Assembly: GCF_003935425.1 (NCBI RefSeq)
Contig: NZ_RHQN01000010.1
Span: forward strand, 62,001 to 126,000
From: Pseudomonas sp. v388
GTDB taxonomy: Bacteria > Pseudomonadota > Gammaproteobacteria > Pseudomonadales > Pseudomonadaceae
Length of the DNA stretch: 64,000 bases
Direction: 5' to 3'
Part shown: positions 31,967 to 41,753 of the stretch, piece after piece
Layout of the letters: every line of letters begins with the position of its first letter
How positions within the stretch are numbered: the first letter of the stretch is position 1
Position numbers and translations under genes: made by a program
The notes under the pieces: model-generated
What the model was told of the DNA's origin: nothing
The model's database searches: none
Seen by the model: the letters and a program-made list of their open reading frames with translations, nothing else

Positions 31967-33550
31967 TCAAGCAATGGCCTGGTCGCTCCACTCACCGTTG
32001 ACCAGGCGCCGCAGGCCCAGCGGGTTGGCATTCTGCAAAGCAGGCGGCAACAGGCTGTCGTCGTGGTTCTGGTAGCAGACCGGACGCAGGAAGCGGTCGA
32101 TGGCCAGGGTGCCCACGGAGGTGCCGCGTGCATCGGACGTCGCCGGGTACGGGCCGCCGTGGACCATGGCTTCGCAGACTTCGACGCCGGTCGGGTAGCC
32201 ATTGACCAGGATGCGGCCGACTTTGTCTTCCAGCAGTGGCAGCAGCCAGCTGTAACCGGACAGGTCCGAAGGCTCGCCAATCAGCGTGGCAGTCAGTTGA
32301 CCGCGCAGGGCCAGCAAGGCATTTTTCAGCTCTTCATCGTCCGCCACTTCGATCACCAGTGTGGTCGGGCCGAAGACTTCTTCCTGCAGCAGAGGATCGC
32401 CATTGAGCAGCAGGCTGACATCGGCCTTGAACAGCTGGGCCTGAGCCTGTTTGCCTTCCTGGGGCTTGCCGGCCAGATGAGTGACGCCCGGATGCGACAG
32501 CAGGTGCTCGACGCCTTTGCTGTAGCTGCGCAGGCCGCCCGCATTGAGCATGGTCTGCGGAGCCTGTCCGCCCATCTGTTCGGTCAGTTGCTCCAGGAAT
32601 GCCGAGAAGGCGGGGGAGCGCAGGCCGATGACCACGCCTGGATTGGTGCAGAACTGGCCGGCACCCATGACCACCGAAGCGGCCAGATCCTTGGCCACGG
32701 TTTCGCCACGGGTCGCCAGCGCCTGCGGCAGCAGAACCACCGGATTGATGCTGGACATCTCGGCGAAGACCGGAATCGGCTGCGCACGTTCGGCCGCCAT
32801 TTTGCACAGGGCGTTACCGCCATTGAGCGAGCCGGTGAAGCCGACGGCCTGGATGGCCGGATGCTTGACCAGGCCTTCGCCCACACCGTTACCGAAGATC
32901 ATGTTGAACACGCCCTTCGGCATCTGGGTGCGTTCAGCTGCGCGGATGATGGCGCTGGCGACCAGGTCGGCAGTCGCCATGTGACCGCTGTGGGCCTTGA
33001 ATACCACCGGGCAGCCTGCCGCCAGTGCCGCTGCGGTATCGCCGCCGGCGGTCGAGAAGGCCAGCGGGAAGTTGCTGGCGCCGAACACGGCGACCGGACC
33101 GACACCGATGCGGTACTGACGCAGATCGACGCGCGGCAGCGGCTTGCGATCCGGCAGCGCCAGGTCAATGCGCGCGCCGACGAAGTCACCGCGACGCAAT
33201 ACCTTGGCGAACAGGCGCATCTGGCCGCTGGTGCGCCCGCGCTCACCCTGGATACGGGCTTGAGGCAGCGCGGTTTCCTGACAGACGACGGCGACGAAGT
33301 CATCGCCCAACTGATCGAGTTCATCGGCGATGGCGTCGAGGAAGTCGGCACGCTTTGCAGGACTCAACTGACGGTATTGTGGGAAAGCAGCCTTGGCAGC
33401 CAGCGCAGCGGCATTGATTTCGTCATCGGTGGCCTGGTGAAAGCCGTATGGCAATTCTTCACCGGTGGTGGCATCGAGGCTCTTCTGCAGGGTTTGACCC
33501 AGGGCGCTGCGGCCGCCAGCGATGAAGTTCTGGCCGAGAATGGTAGGCAT
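31967..33550 (-). CDS. Alpha-ketoglutarate semialdehyde dehydrogenase (NADP+ aldehyde dehydrogenase)
   Basis: The 527-residue ALDH-superfamily protein has the NAD(P) motif VFGASNFPLAFSTAGGDTA, catalytic Glu in VFAEMSSINPV and catalytic Cys in GAGQFCTNPGVV. The sequence pattern is that of KGSADH enzymes, which oxidise 2,5-dioxopentanoate to 2-oxoglutarate at the end of glucarate, galactarate and pentose oxidation. This fits the glucarate dehydratase and transporter at the far end of the window, although they are 28 kb away. An AGGAG site precedes the ATG. Confidence 0.88.
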   Translation of the reverse strand: MPTILGQNFIAGGRSALGQTLQKSLDATTGEELPYGFHQATDDEINAAALAAKAAFPQYRQLSPAKRADFLDAIADELDQLGDDFVAVVCQETALPQARIQGERGRTSGQMRLFAKVLRRGDFVGARIDLALPDRKPLPRVDLRQYRIGVGPVAVFGASNFPLAFSTAGGDTAAALAAGCPVVFKAHSGHMATADLVASAIIRAAERTQMPKGVFNMIFGNGVGEGLVKHPAIQAVGFTGSLNGGNALCKMAAERAQPIPVFAEMSSINPVVLLPQALATRGETVAKDLAASVVMGAGQFCTNPGVVIGLRSPAFSAFLEQLTEQMGGQAPQTMLNAGGLRSYSKGVEHLLSHPGVTHLAGKPQEGKQAQAQLFKADVSLLLNGDPLLQEEVFGPTTLVIEVADDEELKNALLALRGQLTATLIGEPSDLSGYSWLLPLLEDKVGRILVNGYPTGVEVCEAMVHGGPYPATSDARGTSVGTLAIDRFLRPVCYQNHDDSLLPPALQNANPLGLRRLVNGEWSDQAIA

Positions 33551-33946
33551 CGGTATCTCCTGTTGTTTTGAGAGTGGAGGCAGGTTCAGTCAAGAATGGA
33601 CCTGCTTTCCTTATGGGTTGCCGAATCGCTTTACGGTGGATGCTTGCGCGATGAAAAGAGTACAGGGTTTGGGCGTCTATCCGTCATTCGGTGAAAAAAG
33701 TTAGCAGTCATCGTACAACCTCCCTCGGGGGGCTGGCAACTGCCGACCGGCTTTTACCGCGCCTCGGCTGAAGTAATAAATGTTGTGAGGCACCCGGCTA
33801 TTTATAGCCCTTGATCGTGACAATGCGCGGACTGGCTCAAGGTTTGCCGTGCGTGCCAGAATGTTCCCGGTGATGAGCGGCGTTCACCGCCTCGTCTGGA
33901 AAATGATCGTCCCCACCTCCTGCATTTCTCGCCTTGAGACTGACCC
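33551..33946. other. Intergenic region with divergent promoters
   Basis: About 400 bp between the divergent dehydrogenase and acetyltransferase genes. It must hold both promoters, but I could not assign clear -35/-10 boxes or operators. Confidence 0.5.
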
Positions 33947-34480
33947 ATGCCCGATTCCCTGATACTGCGCGACGCCTGTGACCAAGACATGCCAGGTGTG
34001 CAGGCTATTTATGCCGAGCACGTGCTGGGCGGGATTTCCAGTTTCGAGCTGGAGCCGCCCGACCAGGCGGAATTGCTGCGCCGTCGCGCCGATGTGCTCG
34101 CCAGGGGCCTGCCTTACCTGGTCGCCGAGCTGCGGGGCGAGGTGGTCGGTTATGGCTACGTCACGCCATACCGGCCACGCCCGGGCTATCGATTTACCGT
34201 GGAAGATTCAGTCTATGTGCGTGAGGGCATGGGTGGGCTTGGTATCGGCCGGCAGATCCTTGAACTGCTGGTGGCGCGCTGCGAGCAAGGCGGCTGGCGA
34301 CAGATGATTGCGGTGATCGGCAACAGCGAAAACACGGCGTCGATTCGCTTGCACGAGACACTGGGATTTCGCCGGGTCGGGGTGTTCGAGGCGGTGGGTT
34401 TCAAGCACGGCCGCTGGGTGGACACGGTGCTTATGCAGCGTGCGTTGGGCGACGGCGCGCAGAGCCTGCCCCGGCCTTGA
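33947..34480 (+). CDS. GNAT N-acetyltransferase (phosphinothricin acetyltransferase-like)
   Basis: The 177-residue protein starts MPDSLILRDACDQDMPGVQA and has YAEHVLGGISSFELEPPDQA. It has the acetyl-CoA loop GMGGLGIGRQILELLV and the C-terminal NTASIRLHETLGFRRVGVFE. These are typical of Pat/Bar/YncA-type enzymes, which in bacteria often acetylate methionine sulfoximine-like or other amino-acid analogues. The actual substrate is unknown. Confidence 0.88.
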   Translation: MPDSLILRDACDQDMPGVQAIYAEHVLGGISSFELEPPDQAELLRRRADVLARGLPYLVAELRGEVVGYGYVTPYRPRPGYRFTVEDSVYVREGMGGLGIGRQILELLVARCEQGGWRQMIAVIGNSENTASIRLHETLGFRRVGVFEAVGFKHGRWVDTVLMQRALGDGAQSLPRP

Positions 34481-34575
34481 GGAGATCGACAGCGAGCGGT
34501 ATAGGACTTTGATAGCCTTGCGAACCACGGCCTGTCTGGCTTACGGTAGCCGGCTGTTGATTGAAGGAGCCTGAT

Positions 34576-35220
34576 ATGACTCGGCAAGACCCCACGGAAG
34601 CGGGTCCGGTAGTAACCCGACAACGACGTGCGCCCAAGGGTGAGAAACGTCGCGAAGAATTGCTCGACGCTGCCTTGCAAGTGTTTTCCCTGGAAGGCTA
34701 CACCGGTGCATCGGTCGCCAAGGTGGCCGCCATCGTCGGCATCTCCGTGGCCGGACTGCTGCATCATTTCCCCAGCAAGATTTCCCTGTTGATGGCGGTT
34801 CTGGAACGCCGCGATGAGGTCAATCGCAAGCTGGCTGACGAAGTTCGCCGGGAAAACACGCTGACAGGGCTGCTCGAAAGTCTGCGTGCGATCAACCGTT
34901 CCAATGCCACCGCACCCGGTGTGGTGCGTGCTTTTTCGATCCTCAATGCCGAAAGTCTGCTGGATAATCAGCCGGCCTGGAGCTGGTACCAGGGACGCTA
35001 CGAAGATATCCGTGCGCGCATGCTGACGCAGTTCACAGGATTGGTAGAGCGAGGCGAGGTGCGCGGGGATGTGGATCTGCCGAAACTGATCCAGCAGATT
35101 CTGGCCATGATGGACGGGTTGCAGATCCAGTGGCTGCGCTTTCCCGATGAGGTGAATCTGGTGGAAGCGTTCGACAACTACATTGCGCAGGTCGATGCAG
35201 CGATAAGGGCTCGTCCTTGA
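34576..35220 (+). CDS. TetR family transcriptional regulator
   Basis: The 214-residue protein has an N-terminal TetR HTH: RREELLDAALQVFSLEGYTG followed by ASVAKVAAIVGISVAGLLHH and FPSKISLLMAVL. The C-terminal ligand domain is helical. The ATG at 34576 has a GGAG site 8 bases upstream. It is convergent with the GH3 beta-glucosidase gene (44 bp between stops), so control of that gene is possible but not implied by a shared promoter. Confidence 0.92.
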   Translation: MTRQDPTEAGPVVTRQRRAPKGEKRREELLDAALQVFSLEGYTGASVAKVAAIVGISVAGLLHHFPSKISLLMAVLERRDEVNRKLADEVRRENTLTGLLESLRAINRSNATAPGVVRAFSILNAESLLDNQPAWSWYQGRYEDIRARMLTQFTGLVERGEVRGDVDLPKLIQQILAMMDGLQIQWLRFPDEVNLVEAFDNYIAQVDAAIRARP

Positions 35221-35263
35221 GCCTGGTTATTCCCTGATTACTCAGTCACAGGTTGTGACTGTC

Positions 35264-38017
35264 TTACTCGTCAACAGTCTGGTCGAACACGCCACCGGTC
35301 TTCACCGCTGGTTTTTCGACCTTGATCTGGTTGAATGCTGAACGTGGCAGCGGGTTGCTGGTGGTGGTCGACAGTTCCTGGCGGAACGGGTTGACCAGCT
35401 TGGCGTTGAGGCGGATGTCCTGCGACGACGCACCCAGCGACAGGTTGAAGGTGTCGGCGTCGACCACCCAGTTCTTGCTTTCGGTGTCGTAGTAGGCCAG
35501 CGAGCGATCGTTGAGCTCGATGGTCACGCGGCGGCTTTCACCCGGCTCGAGGAACACTTTCTTGTAGCCCTTGAGCTCTTTGAGAGGACGCTCCACTTTC
35601 GGGTTCTGCTGGCCGACGTACAGCTGCGCGACTTCCGAACCGCCTACCTTGCCGGTGTTGGTCAGGTCGAACGAGACCTTGATCGGCGTGCCGCCGACTG
35701 CCACACCCGGGGTGACCTTGATGTTGCTGTAGCCGAAGGTGGTGTACGACATGCCGTAGCCGAACGGGTAGAGCGGCTTGATGCCTTTCTTCTCGTAGCC
35801 GCGATAACCCAGGAACAGGTCATCCTTGTAGCTCATCTCGGTCAACGAGTTGTCGTTGGCAAATTTCGGGAAGGTCTCGAAGATCGGGTTGTCTTCGATG
35901 TTGCGTTCGATACTGATCGGCAGCTTGCCCGACGGGTTGACCTTGCCGAACAGAATCTCGGCCAGGGCCTGACCGCCGTTCTGGCCAGGGTAGAACGCAT
36001 GCAGCGCGGCCGGAACCTGATCGACCCAGTCGTTCATCTTCAGACCGGTGCCACCGAACATGGTAACGACGGTTTTCGGGTTGACCTTGGCGATGCTGCG
36101 GATCAGCTGGCTCTGGTACTCCGGCAGTTCGAACATGTGGTCGAAGCCTTCACCTTCGTACTCGTTGCTGTTGCCCACGGCAACAACGACGGCGTCATAC
36201 GCGGACAGATCCTGCGGAGCGTTCAGCGACGCCCAGCTCAATTGCACGCCCACCAGGCCGCCCATGGTCGACAGGTAACCGGCACGGCGCGAGTACTCAA
36301 GCTTCACGTCATAGGACTTGCCGGCTTCCAGTTCGATCTTGGCGAACTCGGGAATGGTCGGCGGGATGCTGTTGCCCGGAATCGGGTTGCCGTCGCCATT
36401 GTCGATGATCTTCTTGCCGTTGACCCACAGGCGTACCGCACCGTCGGCGCGAACCTTGAACACCTGTTCGCCGCTTTGGGTCGGCGTGACCTTGCCGCTG
36501 TAGCGGATCGAGGTGGAAGAGGTGTCGCCGTTGAGCGAACCGGAAGTCGAGCCCTTGTTGGTGTAAGGGTCGGACGACGAAGTGTTGCTGTCGAACGGCA
36601 GGTCGGAATCGTTGGCCCAGTCAAGATCGATGTGTTTCTCGGTACGGGTCACGGCAGCGTCGCCGGACCAGTTGGCATTACTGAAGTACTCGGCCTTGAG
36701 GCCCTGGACTTCATCGCCCTTGACGTTGGTGCTGGTCCACGGCGTGGTGGTCGGGTCCAGCGACAGGCCGTCGATGAACTCGACCTTGGCGTTGGGGGCC
36801 ATCTGCTGCAGGCCGCTCAGCTCGCTGATGTAGTTGCGGGCCATGACGTTGGCGCTGCCGAAGCCTGTCGGCGGCGCGTACTTGGCAAGGTTGCCGACCA
36901 CGGCGATTTTCTTGACCTTCTGCTTGTCCAGCGGCAGCAGGTTGTCCTGATTCTTGAGCAGCACGATGCCTTCGCGTGCAGCGTTGAGCGCAACCTTGTT
37001 GCTGGTCGAGCTGTTCATGTTGTTGATGTTGTGCGCGGTCAGGATTCTTTTCTGATCGAAGTTGTACAGGTAGATCAGCTTGAGAATGCGGCGCACCTTG
37101 TCGTCGATGGTCGCGGCGCTGAGCTCGCCGCTGTCCAGATACGGCTTGAGCACCGTGCTGTTCATCTGGTAGCCCATCATGTCCAGGTCGGTACCGGCCT
37201 GGGCGGCGTTCAAGCCATGGACCACCGCGTTGTAGTCGCTTTGCACCATGCCCTTGTAGCCCCATTCCTTGCGCAGGATCTGGGTGATCAGGTGCTTGTT
37301 CTCGCAGGCGAACTCGCCGTTGATCTTCTGGAACGCGCACATCATCATCGCGACGTTGCTGTTCTTGGACGCCGATTCGAAAGCCGGCAGCGACATCTCG
37401 CGCAGTACACGCTCGCCCATGATCTGGTCGAGCTTGAAGCGGCTGCTTTCCTGGTCGTTGGCAGCGAAGTGCTTGGCGTTTGCCCAGATATTACGTGCCT
37501 GGATGCCGTTGATGACGCCGGGTGCCAGGCTTGCGCCCAGGAACGGGTCTTCACCGGAGAGGTATTCGAACGCACGGCCGCCGTAGGGCATGCGATACAG
37601 CGCTACACCGGGGCCGGTGATGAACTGATAACCACCGCTGGCGGTGTCATAGCCCAGCGCGCGGCCCAGATCGATGGCGCGGCGCGGGTTCCAGGTGGCC
37701 GCCAGGTTCGGGCCGGACGGATAGACCACGCCCTGTGCGTTACCTTCGCTGGTGTAACGCACACCAACGCCGCCGTCGGCGCCGTGGATCTGTGGAATGC
37801 CGTAGTTGGAAAGAGGCTTGACGTCCCAGCCGCCGGTGCCGCCGATGTAGTTCAGTTTTTCTTCCTGGGTCATCTTGTCCAGGATCTTCTGCGCCGCTTT
37901 TTCAGCACGCGCTTCGCGGGCTTCCAGCTGGGACGCATCGGTCGCGTGCACCTGTGAAACCGCCAGCGCCAACAGCGCCAGGGCCGATTGCGCACCGATC
38001 ATTTTCCGTTTGCTCAT
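35264..38017 (-). CDS. Secreted GH3 beta-glucosidase with PA14 insertion
   Basis: The 917-residue protein has a signal peptide (cleavage after AVSQVHA, about residue 25). It has the GH3 N-terminal barrel (HGADGGVGVRYTSEG, NAKHFAANDQESSRF, nucleophile Asp in GMVQSDYNAVVHG), the GH3 C-terminal sandwich split by a PA14 domain (about 435-580; GLKAEYFSNANWSGDAAV), and a C-terminal fibronectin III-like domain (VGGSEVAQLYVGQQNPKVER). It should hydrolyse plant-derived beta-glucosides in the periplasm or outside the cell. The neighbouring type II secretion operon is a possible export route (inference). Confidence 0.95.
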   Translation of the reverse strand: MSKRKMIGAQSALALLALAVSQVHATDASQLEAREARAEKAAQKILDKMTQEEKLNYIGGTGGWDVKPLSNYGIPQIHGADGGVGVRYTSEGNAQGVVYPSGPNLAATWNPRRAIDLGRALGYDTASGGYQFITGPGVALYRMPYGGRAFEYLSGEDPFLGASLAPGVINGIQARNIWANAKHFAANDQESSRFKLDQIMGERVLREMSLPAFESASKNSNVAMMMCAFQKINGEFACENKHLITQILRKEWGYKGMVQSDYNAVVHGLNAAQAGTDLDMMGYQMNSTVLKPYLDSGELSAATIDDKVRRILKLIYLYNFDQKRILTAHNINNMNSSTSNKVALNAAREGIVLLKNQDNLLPLDKQKVKKIAVVGNLAKYAPPTGFGSANVMARNYISELSGLQQMAPNAKVEFIDGLSLDPTTTPWTSTNVKGDEVQGLKAEYFSNANWSGDAAVTRTEKHIDLDWANDSDLPFDSNTSSSDPYTNKGSTSGSLNGDTSSTSIRYSGKVTPTQSGEQVFKVRADGAVRLWVNGKKIIDNGDGNPIPGNSIPPTIPEFAKIELEAGKSYDVKLEYSRRAGYLSTMGGLVGVQLSWASLNAPQDLSAYDAVVVAVGNSNEYEGEGFDHMFELPEYQSQLIRSIAKVNPKTVVTMFGGTGLKMNDWVDQVPAALHAFYPGQNGGQALAEILFGKVNPSGKLPISIERNIEDNPIFETFPKFANDNSLTEMSYKDDLFLGYRGYEKKGIKPLYPFGYGMSYTTFGYSNIKVTPGVAVGGTPIKVSFDLTNTGKVGGSEVAQLYVGQQNPKVERPLKELKGYKKVFLEPGESRRVTIELNDRSLAYYDTESKNWVVDADTFNLSLGASSQDIRLNAKLVNPFRQELSTTTSNPLPRSAFNQIKVEKPAVKTGGVFDQTVDE

Positions 38018-38497
38018 CTAACTCTCCAACTACTTTTCAAGTAAAGGTTCGCGCATGAAAGCGCGTGCCGTTGCACGTGCTTCATAACTTTTCTTTAGGC
38101 AACAGTGACCCGTTGTCGCGTTTCCAGTCGATTTAAACTGGCGCGACCTGGGCTGATTTATTAAGTTTTAATGTTGTAGTGATTATATTTTTATTAGTGC
38201 CGTGTGCTACTAAAAGGCCACTACGTGATGGCACTTTGATCTGTCAAAATCGATACAATTAAGTCTAAAACGGAGCGTAAATGTCAAACGAAAGCGTAAT
38301 TTTGTTGAAAATCGTATTTTTTCGTTACACATCAGGAACTCTCGGTAAACCTACTGGTCGATGGGTTTAAGATTTTTCGCGCGTTCTCCCGGTATTGCCG
38401 TTGCGGTCGGCTTAGTTGTAGTCTTGTTTTTGAGTTTGCGGGTCTATAAAGCCTGCAAGTTGTCCGGTCTTTTATTTTCTTATGTGGAGTACATGAT
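38018..38497. other. AT-rich intergenic region
   Basis: 480 bp between divergent bgl and small exported-protein genes. It is visibly AT-rich (especially 38160-38340), as expected for promoters. I see no gene, RNA or clear operator. Confidence 0.5.
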
Positions 38498-38716
38498 ATG
38501 AAGTTTCCTCTTGTGGGTGCGGGTGTCGTTCTGAGCCTGGCGTTGGGTAATGTAGCCTTCGCTGCTGAATCCACCGATGTCGATGCCACCTCCGGTACCA
38601 CCGATTCCACCCTGATGACCCAGGCCACCAACCCGAAAGCGGCCAAGCAGCAGAAGGTCGAAACCGCTAAAGGCGGCCGTCCACAGAACGGAACCGCGCA
38701 AAAGCAGTCTGATTGA
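38498..38716 (+). CDS. Small exported protein of unknown function
   Basis: The 72-residue product has a signal peptide (MKFPLVGAGVVLSLALGNVAFA, cleavage after AFA). A short polar mature part rich in Thr, Ser, Gln and Lys (ESTDVDATSGTTDSTLMTQ) follows. A GGAG site precedes the ATG. It lies 70 bp upstream of gspE in the same direction and could be the first gene of the secretion operon or a small accessory. I do not recognise the family. Confidence 0.7.
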   Translation: MKFPLVGAGVVLSLALGNVAFAAESTDVDATSGTTDSTLMTQATNPKAAKQQKVETAKGGRPQNGTAQKQSD

Positions 38717-38786
38717 CCGCTTGACGCTTCCGACCGCAGCACGGCCTTCTCGATGAAGGGGTGCTGCGACCTTGTCCCTCCGATGT

Positions 38787-40529
38787 ATGCAGAACTCCTC
38801 GCCCATGCAGTCCAGACCCGTCGATGCCACTTCAATACTGATTCCCGATGCAGGGCAGGTCTGTGCCTGGCTGACCGAGAACGCCGGTCTCAAGACTCAG
38901 GATCTGGAGCGTGCACAACGGTTGCAGCAGGAATCCGAAGGCGCCGACCTTCCCGGTTTGCTGACACGTCTGGGCCTGGTGTCCGAATTCGAATTGGCGC
39001 GGGCCTGGGCGGCGCTGCTGCAAGTGCCGCTGTTGATGGCCGACGCCGTGCCGCCGCTGCTGGACCCATTGCCGCCGCTGACCGAACGCTTCATGCGCGA
39101 CTATCAAGTGGTGCCGGTGGGCTGGAGCGATGACGGCTTGCAGGTGCTCAGCGCCCGGCCGACCAGCCTGTACCCGTTCCAGGCGATCGCCTACGCCTGT
39201 GAAGTGCCGGTGCGGGTCGCCATCGGGCCACGCAATGAAGTGGAAACCCTGATCGAGCGTTATTACGGTCAGGGCCGCTCGGCGATGGGCACGCTGATTG
39301 AAAACCTCGACGATGACGGCAACTCGTCCGAAGACATTGAACACCTCAAGGATCTCGCCTCCGAAGCGCCGGTGATTCGTCTGGTCAACCTGATCCTGCA
39401 ACGTGCAGTCGAACAGCGCGCCTCGGACATCCACATCGAGCCGTTCGAAAGCCAGCTCAAAGTGCGTTATCGCATCGACGGTGTGCTGCATGAAGCCGAA
39501 GCGCCGCCGTCCAGTTCCTCGGCGGCGGTGATCTCGCGGGTCAAGATCATGGCGCGTCTTGATATCGCCGAGCGTCGCTTGCCTCAGGACGGCCGCATCA
39601 TGCTGCGCATTCAGGGCAAGGAGCTGGACCTGCGGGTGTCCACCGTGCCCACCAGTTTTGGCGAGTCGGTGGTGATGCGTCTGCTGGATCGCCAGACCAT
39701 CGACTTCGATTTCCCCAGCCTGGGTTTCGACGGCGAGCGCCTGGAGCATTTTCTCGACGTTCTGGAACGGCCCCACGGCATTCTGCTGGTCACCGGCCCG
39801 ACCGGTTCGGGCAAGACCACCACCCTTTATACGGCGCTGTCGCGACTCAACACCGCCGAACGCAAGATCATCACCGTCGAAGACCCGGTGGAATATCAGC
39901 TCGAAGGTATCAACCAGATTCAGGTCAAGCCGGCCATCGGCCTGGACTTCGCCGGAGCGCTGCGCTCCATCGTGCGCCAGGACCCGGACGTGATCATGAT
40001 CGGTGAGATGCGCGACCTGGAAACCTGCCGCATTGCGATCCAGTCCTCGCTGACCGGTCACCTGGTACTCTCGACCCTGCACACCAACAGCGCCGCGGCG
40101 AGTATCACGCGCCTGCTGGACATGGGTGTAGAAAGTTACCTGATCGCCTCGACGGTCAACGGCATTCTCGCCCAGCGCCTGGTGCGTCGTCTCGATCCGG
40201 CTACCCGCGAAGCGTTCGACGCGCCACCGGAGCTGATCGCCGAACACGGCCTGGAACGTTTCACCGACGAGCGCCCGATTCGCCTCTATCGTCCCCGCGC
40301 CGATGCGCCGGGCGGTGGCTATCGCGGCCGTAGCGCGATCACTGAATTGCTGGTCATGAACGAAGAGCTGCGCAGTCTGTTGATGCGCCACGCCGACGCC
40401 TCGACCCTGGAAGAAGCTGCCCGCCGTGGCGGTTTGCGCACCCTGCATGAAGAAGGTCTGCGCCAGGCCGTGGCCGGCGTGACCTCGCTGGAAGAAGTGC
40501 TGCGCGTGACCCGAGGCGAAGGCAATTGA
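38787..40529 (+). CDS. gspE: Type II secretion ATPase GspE
   Basis: The protein has about 580 residues. The T2SSE N-terminal domain occupies about 20-150, and the C-terminal ATPase has the Asp box RASDIHIEPFES, Walker A GPTGSGKTTTLY, Walker B DVIMIGEMRDLET and the His box GHLVLSTLHTNSA. The four-cysteine zinc motif usual after AQRLVRRL is missing; this stretch reads DPATREAFDAPPELIAEHG. The start is uncertain: ATG at 38787 is chosen over a TTG at 38772 and an ATG at 38805, none with a strong RBS. It powers pseudopilus assembly. Confidence 0.93.
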   Translation: MQNSSPMQSRPVDATSILIPDAGQVCAWLTENAGLKTQDLERAQRLQQESEGADLPGLLTRLGLVSEFELARAWAALLQVPLLMADAVPPLLDPLPPLTERFMRDYQVVPVGWSDDGLQVLSARPTSLYPFQAIAYACEVPVRVAIGPRNEVETLIERYYGQGRSAMGTLIENLDDDGNSSEDIEHLKDLASEAPVIRLVNLILQRAVEQRASDIHIEPFESQLKVRYRIDGVLHEAEAPPSSSSAAVISRVKIMARLDIAERRLPQDGRIMLRIQGKELDLRVSTVPTSFGESVVMRLLDRQTIDFDFPSLGFDGERLEHFLDVLERPHGILLVTGPTGSGKTTTLYTALSRLNTAERKIITVEDPVEYQLEGINQIQVKPAIGLDFAGALRSIVRQDPDVIMIGEMRDLETCRIAIQSSLTGHLVLSTLHTNSAAASITRLLDMGVESYLIASTVNGILAQRLVRRLDPATREAFDAPPELIAEHGLERFTDERPIRLYRPRADAPGGGYRGRSAITELLVMNEELRSLLMRHADASTLEEAARRGGLRTLHEEGLRQAVAGVTSLEEVLRVTRGEGN

Positions 40530-41728
40530 GTCTGTTCAAGTACCGCGCACTGGATGCTCAGGGCGTCGCGCAGAACGGCACCCTGGAAGCCAGGGATCAG
40601 GATGCCGCCGTGGCCGCGCTGCAAAAGCGCGGCCTGATGGTTTTGCAGGTCGACAACGCCGGTCTGGGCGGTTTGCGCCGCGCATTGGGCAGCGGCTTGC
40701 TGAATGGCGCGGCGCTGGTGAGTTTCACCCAGCAGCTGGCGACCTTGCTCGGTGCCGGCCAGCCGCTGGAACGCTCGCTGAGTATTCTGCTCAAGCAGCC
40801 CGGCCAGCCGCAGACCCGCGCGCTGATCGAGCGCATTCGCGAACAGGTCAAGGCCGGTAAACCGCTGTCGGTGGCGCTGGAAGAAGAGGGCAGCCAGTTC
40901 TCGCCGCTGTATATCAGCATGGTCCGCGCCGGTGAAGCGGGTGGCGCGCTGGAGAACACCCTGCGCCAGTTGAGCGATTACCTGGAACGCAGCCAGTTGC
41001 TGCGCGGCGAGGTGATCAACGCGCTGATCTATCCGGCCTTCCTGGTGGTGGGCGTGCTTGGCTCGCTGGCCTTGCTGCTGGCCTACGTGGTGCCGCAGTT
41101 CGTACCGATTTTCAAGGATCTCGGCGTGCCGATCCCGATGATCACCGAGGTGATTCTGGCCCTCGGAGAATTTCTCAGCAGTTACGGGCTGGCTGTGCTG
41201 GCCGGTGTGATTCTGCTGATCTGGGGCGTCGCGCTGGGCATGCGCGATCCGCAGCGCCGCGAGCGTCATGACCGCCGCGTGCTGGGCCTGCGCATCGTTG
41301 GTCCTTTACTGCAACGCATCGAAGCGGCGCGCCTGACTCGCACGCTGGGCACCTTGCTCAGCAATGGCGTGGCGTTGTTGCAGGCACTAGTGATTGCCCG
41401 GCAGGTCTGCACCAACCGCGCATTGCAGGCGCAGGTCGAACAGGCCGCCGAGTCGGTCAAGGGCGGCGGCACGCTGGCCAGCGCATTCGGTGCGCAACCA
41501 CTGTTGCCGGACCTGGCGCTGCAAATGATCGAAGTCGGCGAACAGGCCGGCGAACTGGACACCATGTTGCTCAAGGTTGCCGATGTGTTCGACGTGGAAG
41601 CCAAGCGCGGCATCGACCGCATGCTGGCTGCGTTGGTGCCGGCGCTGACCGTGGTCATGGCCGGGATGGTGGCGGTGATCATGCTCGCCATCATGCTGCC
41701 GCTGATGAGCCTGACCAGCAATATCTGA
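40526..41728 (+). CDS. gspF: Type II secretion inner-membrane protein GspF
   Basis: The 400-residue protein starts MSLFKYRALDAQGVAQNGTL from a TTG that overlaps the gspE stop. It has two T2SSF domains (FTQQLATLLGAGQPLERSLS; RLTRTLGTLLSNGVALLQAL) and three transmembrane segments (about 170-195, 218-238, 372-395). It forms the inner-membrane platform with GspE, L and M. The non-ATG start and overlap suggest tight coupling to gspE. Confidence 0.96.
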   Translation: MSLFKYRALDAQGVAQNGTLEARDQDAAVAALQKRGLMVLQVDNAGLGGLRRALGSGLLNGAALVSFTQQLATLLGAGQPLERSLSILLKQPGQPQTRALIERIREQVKAGKPLSVALEEEGSQFSPLYISMVRAGEAGGALENTLRQLSDYLERSQLLRGEVINALIYPAFLVVGVLGSLALLLAYVVPQFVPIFKDLGVPIPMITEVILALGEFLSSYGLAVLAGVILLIWGVALGMRDPQRRERHDRRVLGLRIVGPLLQRIEAARLTRTLGTLLSNGVALLQALVIARQVCTNRALQAQVEQAAESVKGGGTLASAFGAQPLLPDLALQMIEVGEQAGELDTMLLKVADVFDVEAKRGIDRMLAALVPALTVVMAGMVAVIMLAIMLPLMSLTSNI

Positions 41729-41753
41729 ATTTCGAAACGAGGATTTTTTCGCC

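Noticed and set aside
31898-33571. 557-codon open frame antisense to the semialdehyde dehydrogenase gene
   Set aside because: It lies over a well-supported ALDH gene, has a His/Gln/Arg-rich composition typical of reverse-strand shadows in GC-rich DNA, and shows no domain.
35999-37957. 652-codon open frame antisense to the GH3 beta-glucosidase
   Set aside because: Shadow of a GC-rich gene; no motif, no RBS, and the opposite strand encodes a complete glycosidase.
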